Source of the DNA: Lumbricus rubellus
Lineage: Eukaryota > Annelida > Clitellata > Crassiclitellata > Lumbricidae
Length of the DNA stretch: 64,000 bases
Direction: 5' to 3'
Assembly: GCA_945859605.1 (NCBI GenBank)
Contig: OX243817.1
Location: forward strand, 25,585,069 to 25,649,068
Below, one piece after another: positions 60,329-64,000 of the stretch. How positions within the stretch are numbered: position 1 is the first letter of the stretch; every line of letters starts with the position of its first letter. The position numbers and the translations under genes are program-made. Under the pieces are notes generated by a model that did not search any database, was not told the origin of the DNA, and worked only from the letters and a program-made list of their open reading frames with translations.

Positions 60329-61309
60329 GGCCCTTGCGGTTTCGGGGAACGAATTGAACCGACGAATCTTTCGCGTGTCGTAAAAGGCGACTAAAGGAGG
60401 CCCCTGCGGTTTCGGGGAACGAATTGGACCGACGAATCCTTCGCGTGTCGTAAAAGGCGACTAAAGGAGGCCCCTGCGGTTTTGGGGAACGAATTGAACC
60501 GACGAATCCTTCGCGTGTCGTAAAAGGCGACTAAAGGAGGCCCCTGCGGTTTCGGGGAACGAATTGAACCGACGAATCTTTCGCGTGTCGTAAAAGGCGA
60601 CTAAAGGAGGCCCCTGCGGTTTTGGGGAACGAATTGAACCGACGAATCTTTCGCGTGTCGTAAAAGGCGACTAAAGGAGGCCCCTGCGGTTTTGGGGAAC
60701 GAATTGAACCGACGAATCTTTCGCGTGTCGTAAAAGGCGACTAAAGGAGGCCCCTGCGGTTTTGGGGAACGAATTGAACCGACGAATCCTTCGCGTGTCA
60801 TAAAAGGCGACTAAAGGAGGCCCCTGCGGTTTCGGGGAACGAATTGGACCGACGAATCCTTCGCGTGTCGTAAAAGGCGACTAAAGGAGGCCCCTGCGGT
60901 TTCGGGGAACGAATTGGACCGACGAATCTTTCGCGTGTCGTAAAAGGCGACTAAAGGAGGCCCCTGCGGTTTCGGGGAACGAATTGGACCGACGAATCCT
61001 TCGCGTGTCGTAAATGGCGACTAAAGGAGGCCCCACGCGGTTACGGGGAAAGAATCGGACCGACGAATCCTTCGCGTGTCGTAAAAGGCGACTAAAGGAG
61101 GCCTCTGCGGTTTCGGGGAACGAATTGGACCGACGAATCCTTCGCGTGTCGTAAAAGGCGACTAAAGGAGGCCCCTGCGGTTTCGGGGAACGAATTGGAC
61201 CGACGAATCCTTCGCGTGTCGTAAAAGGCAACTAAAGGAGGCCCCTGCGGTTTCGGGGAACGAATTGAACCGACGAATCCTTCGCGTGTCGTAAAAGGCA
61301 ACTAAAGGA
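60329..61309. repeat. 70-bp satellite, 14 monomers
   Basis: Monomers start at 60329, 60399, 60469 and so on every 70 bp, with one 71-bp unit at 61029. The unit contains GGCCCCTGCGGTTTCGGGGA, ACGAATTGAACCGACGAATC and CGTGTCGTAAAAGGCGACTA. Variation is confined to a few positions (GAACC/GGACC, ATCCT/ATCTT, TTTCG/TTTTG), and only the unit at 61029 is clearly diverged. The GGCCCCTGCGGTTTCGGGG part can form a short hairpin. The minus-strand frames across it are open in all phases because the unit lacks stops there. Confidence 0.95.
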
Positions 61310-62195
61310 GGCCTAGATGAAGTTCTGAGATAGAAACTAACGAAGATATCGATTTTTAGGAGAAATGCGCTTGCTACAAACATTCTTGAGTAAAGTAGGT
61401 AGACGTACATGTATACACACGAATATTTGGAGTATAGACGTTTATCGGTAGGGCCTTCAATACCAGTTGGCAATAACTTTAAAAAATGTGCTTCAACCTA
61501 CACTGTAAATACAAGTTGAGAATTTCCATAGGAGTGGTCTTGACACGTTCAATCACTTAACCTTTTATAGGGTCACACAGCAGTCTTTTTTCGCACCACA
61601 ACTTCCCATGAATCATGGTTTACGGTAGGCTTACCTTTGTGCCCCGCACTTTGCTTTATTAATCTTGATCTCTAGATTTCCACAGTGCTCACAAAATCGA
61701 ATTTACTCGAACCAGTTTATTCACAGGCGCTTAATTAAAACAAAAATGATATGCAGCGGGTCAAGATCCGGCTGAGAGACAGGCAGACAGCTAAGGTTGG
61801 TGATGTTTAGAGTTGAAATGGTGAGGTATGCTATAGGTGAGTAGAAGAGTGCTTTATACGTTTGGAGTTTACGATTACGATGTCCAATGATGATGCCTAA
61901 TTAAGAACGCTTCGAATCTTGGACATTGGACAACCTTCCTATTAATTAACATGTGCAACGGTGTGTATATAAACGGACCTGCGAATTTCTTGCCAGCAGA
62001 ATTGCATTCGATGTCCAACGTCTTTGCTGATTCCTCATTGATGTTTAAAATTTCCTTTGAAAACCAAGGTTCAGGTTTAGCGGATATGGAGTTAATTCCG
62101 TGAGAGGCCGACTTGATATCTGTAGATCATTTGAAATCATTTGAACTCATTTGAAAAAAGCCGAATGTTATACGATTAACATCGTCAATACATCG
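61310..62195. other. Unassigned stretch with a fragment of repeat D
   Basis: The words GTGCTTTATACG then TTTGGAGTTTACGATTACGA at 61851-61880 match the 3' end of repeat D. I see no gene. Confidence 0.45.
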
Positions 62196-63856
<1,661 letters not shown>

Positions 63857-64000
63857 CAGGGTGAGAATTGCCAGGGAGGGGGTTGTGTAGGTTCAATCCC
63901 CATTGTAATCTTAGGACCCCACGAAAAATCTTGATTGCACACCAAAGTCCATGTAAATCAACGTCTAACCCCTATCCCCAGTTTTTTTCTACAATTATTA
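63857..64000. mobile_element. MITE related to 52978-53131, cut by the window end
   Basis: Starts CAGGGTGAGAATTG and continues with GTAATCTTAGGACCC, GATTGCACACC and TTTTTTTCTACAATT, all matched in order by the element at 52978. The expected right end would fall just beyond position 64000. Confidence 0.6.

Noticed and set aside
60329..61309. CRISPR-like appearance of the 70-bp array
   Set aside because: Monomers are directly adjacent with no unique spacers, and the genome is eukaryotic. It is a satellite.
60601..61473. Repetitive minus-strand protein frames across the satellite
   Set aside because: The 70-bp unit is not a multiple of three, so the peptide changes frame every unit; openness reflects lack of stops in the monomer and not coding selection.

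Overview
This window is eukaryotic and very probably from a marine invertebrate deuterostome, with an echinoderm my best guess. Supporting this are a spliced gene with GT-AG introns of 0.56-0.75 kb, tRNA-derived SINEs, LINEs, many hAT elements, recurring words such as TAGGCCTA and ATACATGTA, very abundant microsatellites, and a Ty3/gypsy-type element whose integrase remnant lies upstream of RNase H. That last arrangement is known from the Gmr1-like group of deuterostome elements. The species call is inference. No prokaryotic operon, CRISPR array or intact tRNA/rRNA gene is visible.

Only one host protein gene can be supported: a four-exon plus-strand gene (18905-22159, 420 codons) with an F-box-like N-terminus and a C-terminal region that may be a beta-propeller. 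Its exon phases agree at all three junctions, and CRE-type sites (TGACGTAA, TGACGTCA) lie about 190-240 bp upstream of the ATG. A second promoter-like block (two CCAATCAGAGA boxes plus a TATA-like box, 60216-60304) sits immediately before a 14-copy, 70-bp satellite (60329-61309).

Most of the rest is mobile DNA. 0-10 kb: tRNA-derived SINEs, a mariner relic (4464-5086), two arrays carrying CRE-like words, and long simple repeats. 10-16 kb: a pure 966-bp (GAT)n tract that is the tail of a full-length SINE, an AATGT array, and an hAT element (14196-15317) with a decayed transposase C-terminus. 16-25 kb: the host gene, then an hAT element with a BED-finger remnant (23037-23842). 25-33 kb: a 5'-truncated LINE with an open reverse transcriptase (25973-27968), an hAT MITE and fragments of other LINEs. 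33-44 kb: more SINEs, an hAT MITE (36472-37067) and a young internally deleted LTR retrotransposon (38502-43591). 44-53 kb: two nested hAT clusters, one three levels deep. 53-64 kb: further SINE and LINE tails, another hAT MITE, the satellite and dispersed repeats.

Eight hAT-type insertions have 8-bp target duplications that can be read directly from the sequence (seven perfect, one with a single mismatch); a ninth has a 5-bp duplication. The trinucleotide microsatellites, and probably some pentanucleotide ones, start at SINE or LINE 3' ends, so retroposon tails appear to seed much of the simple sequence here.
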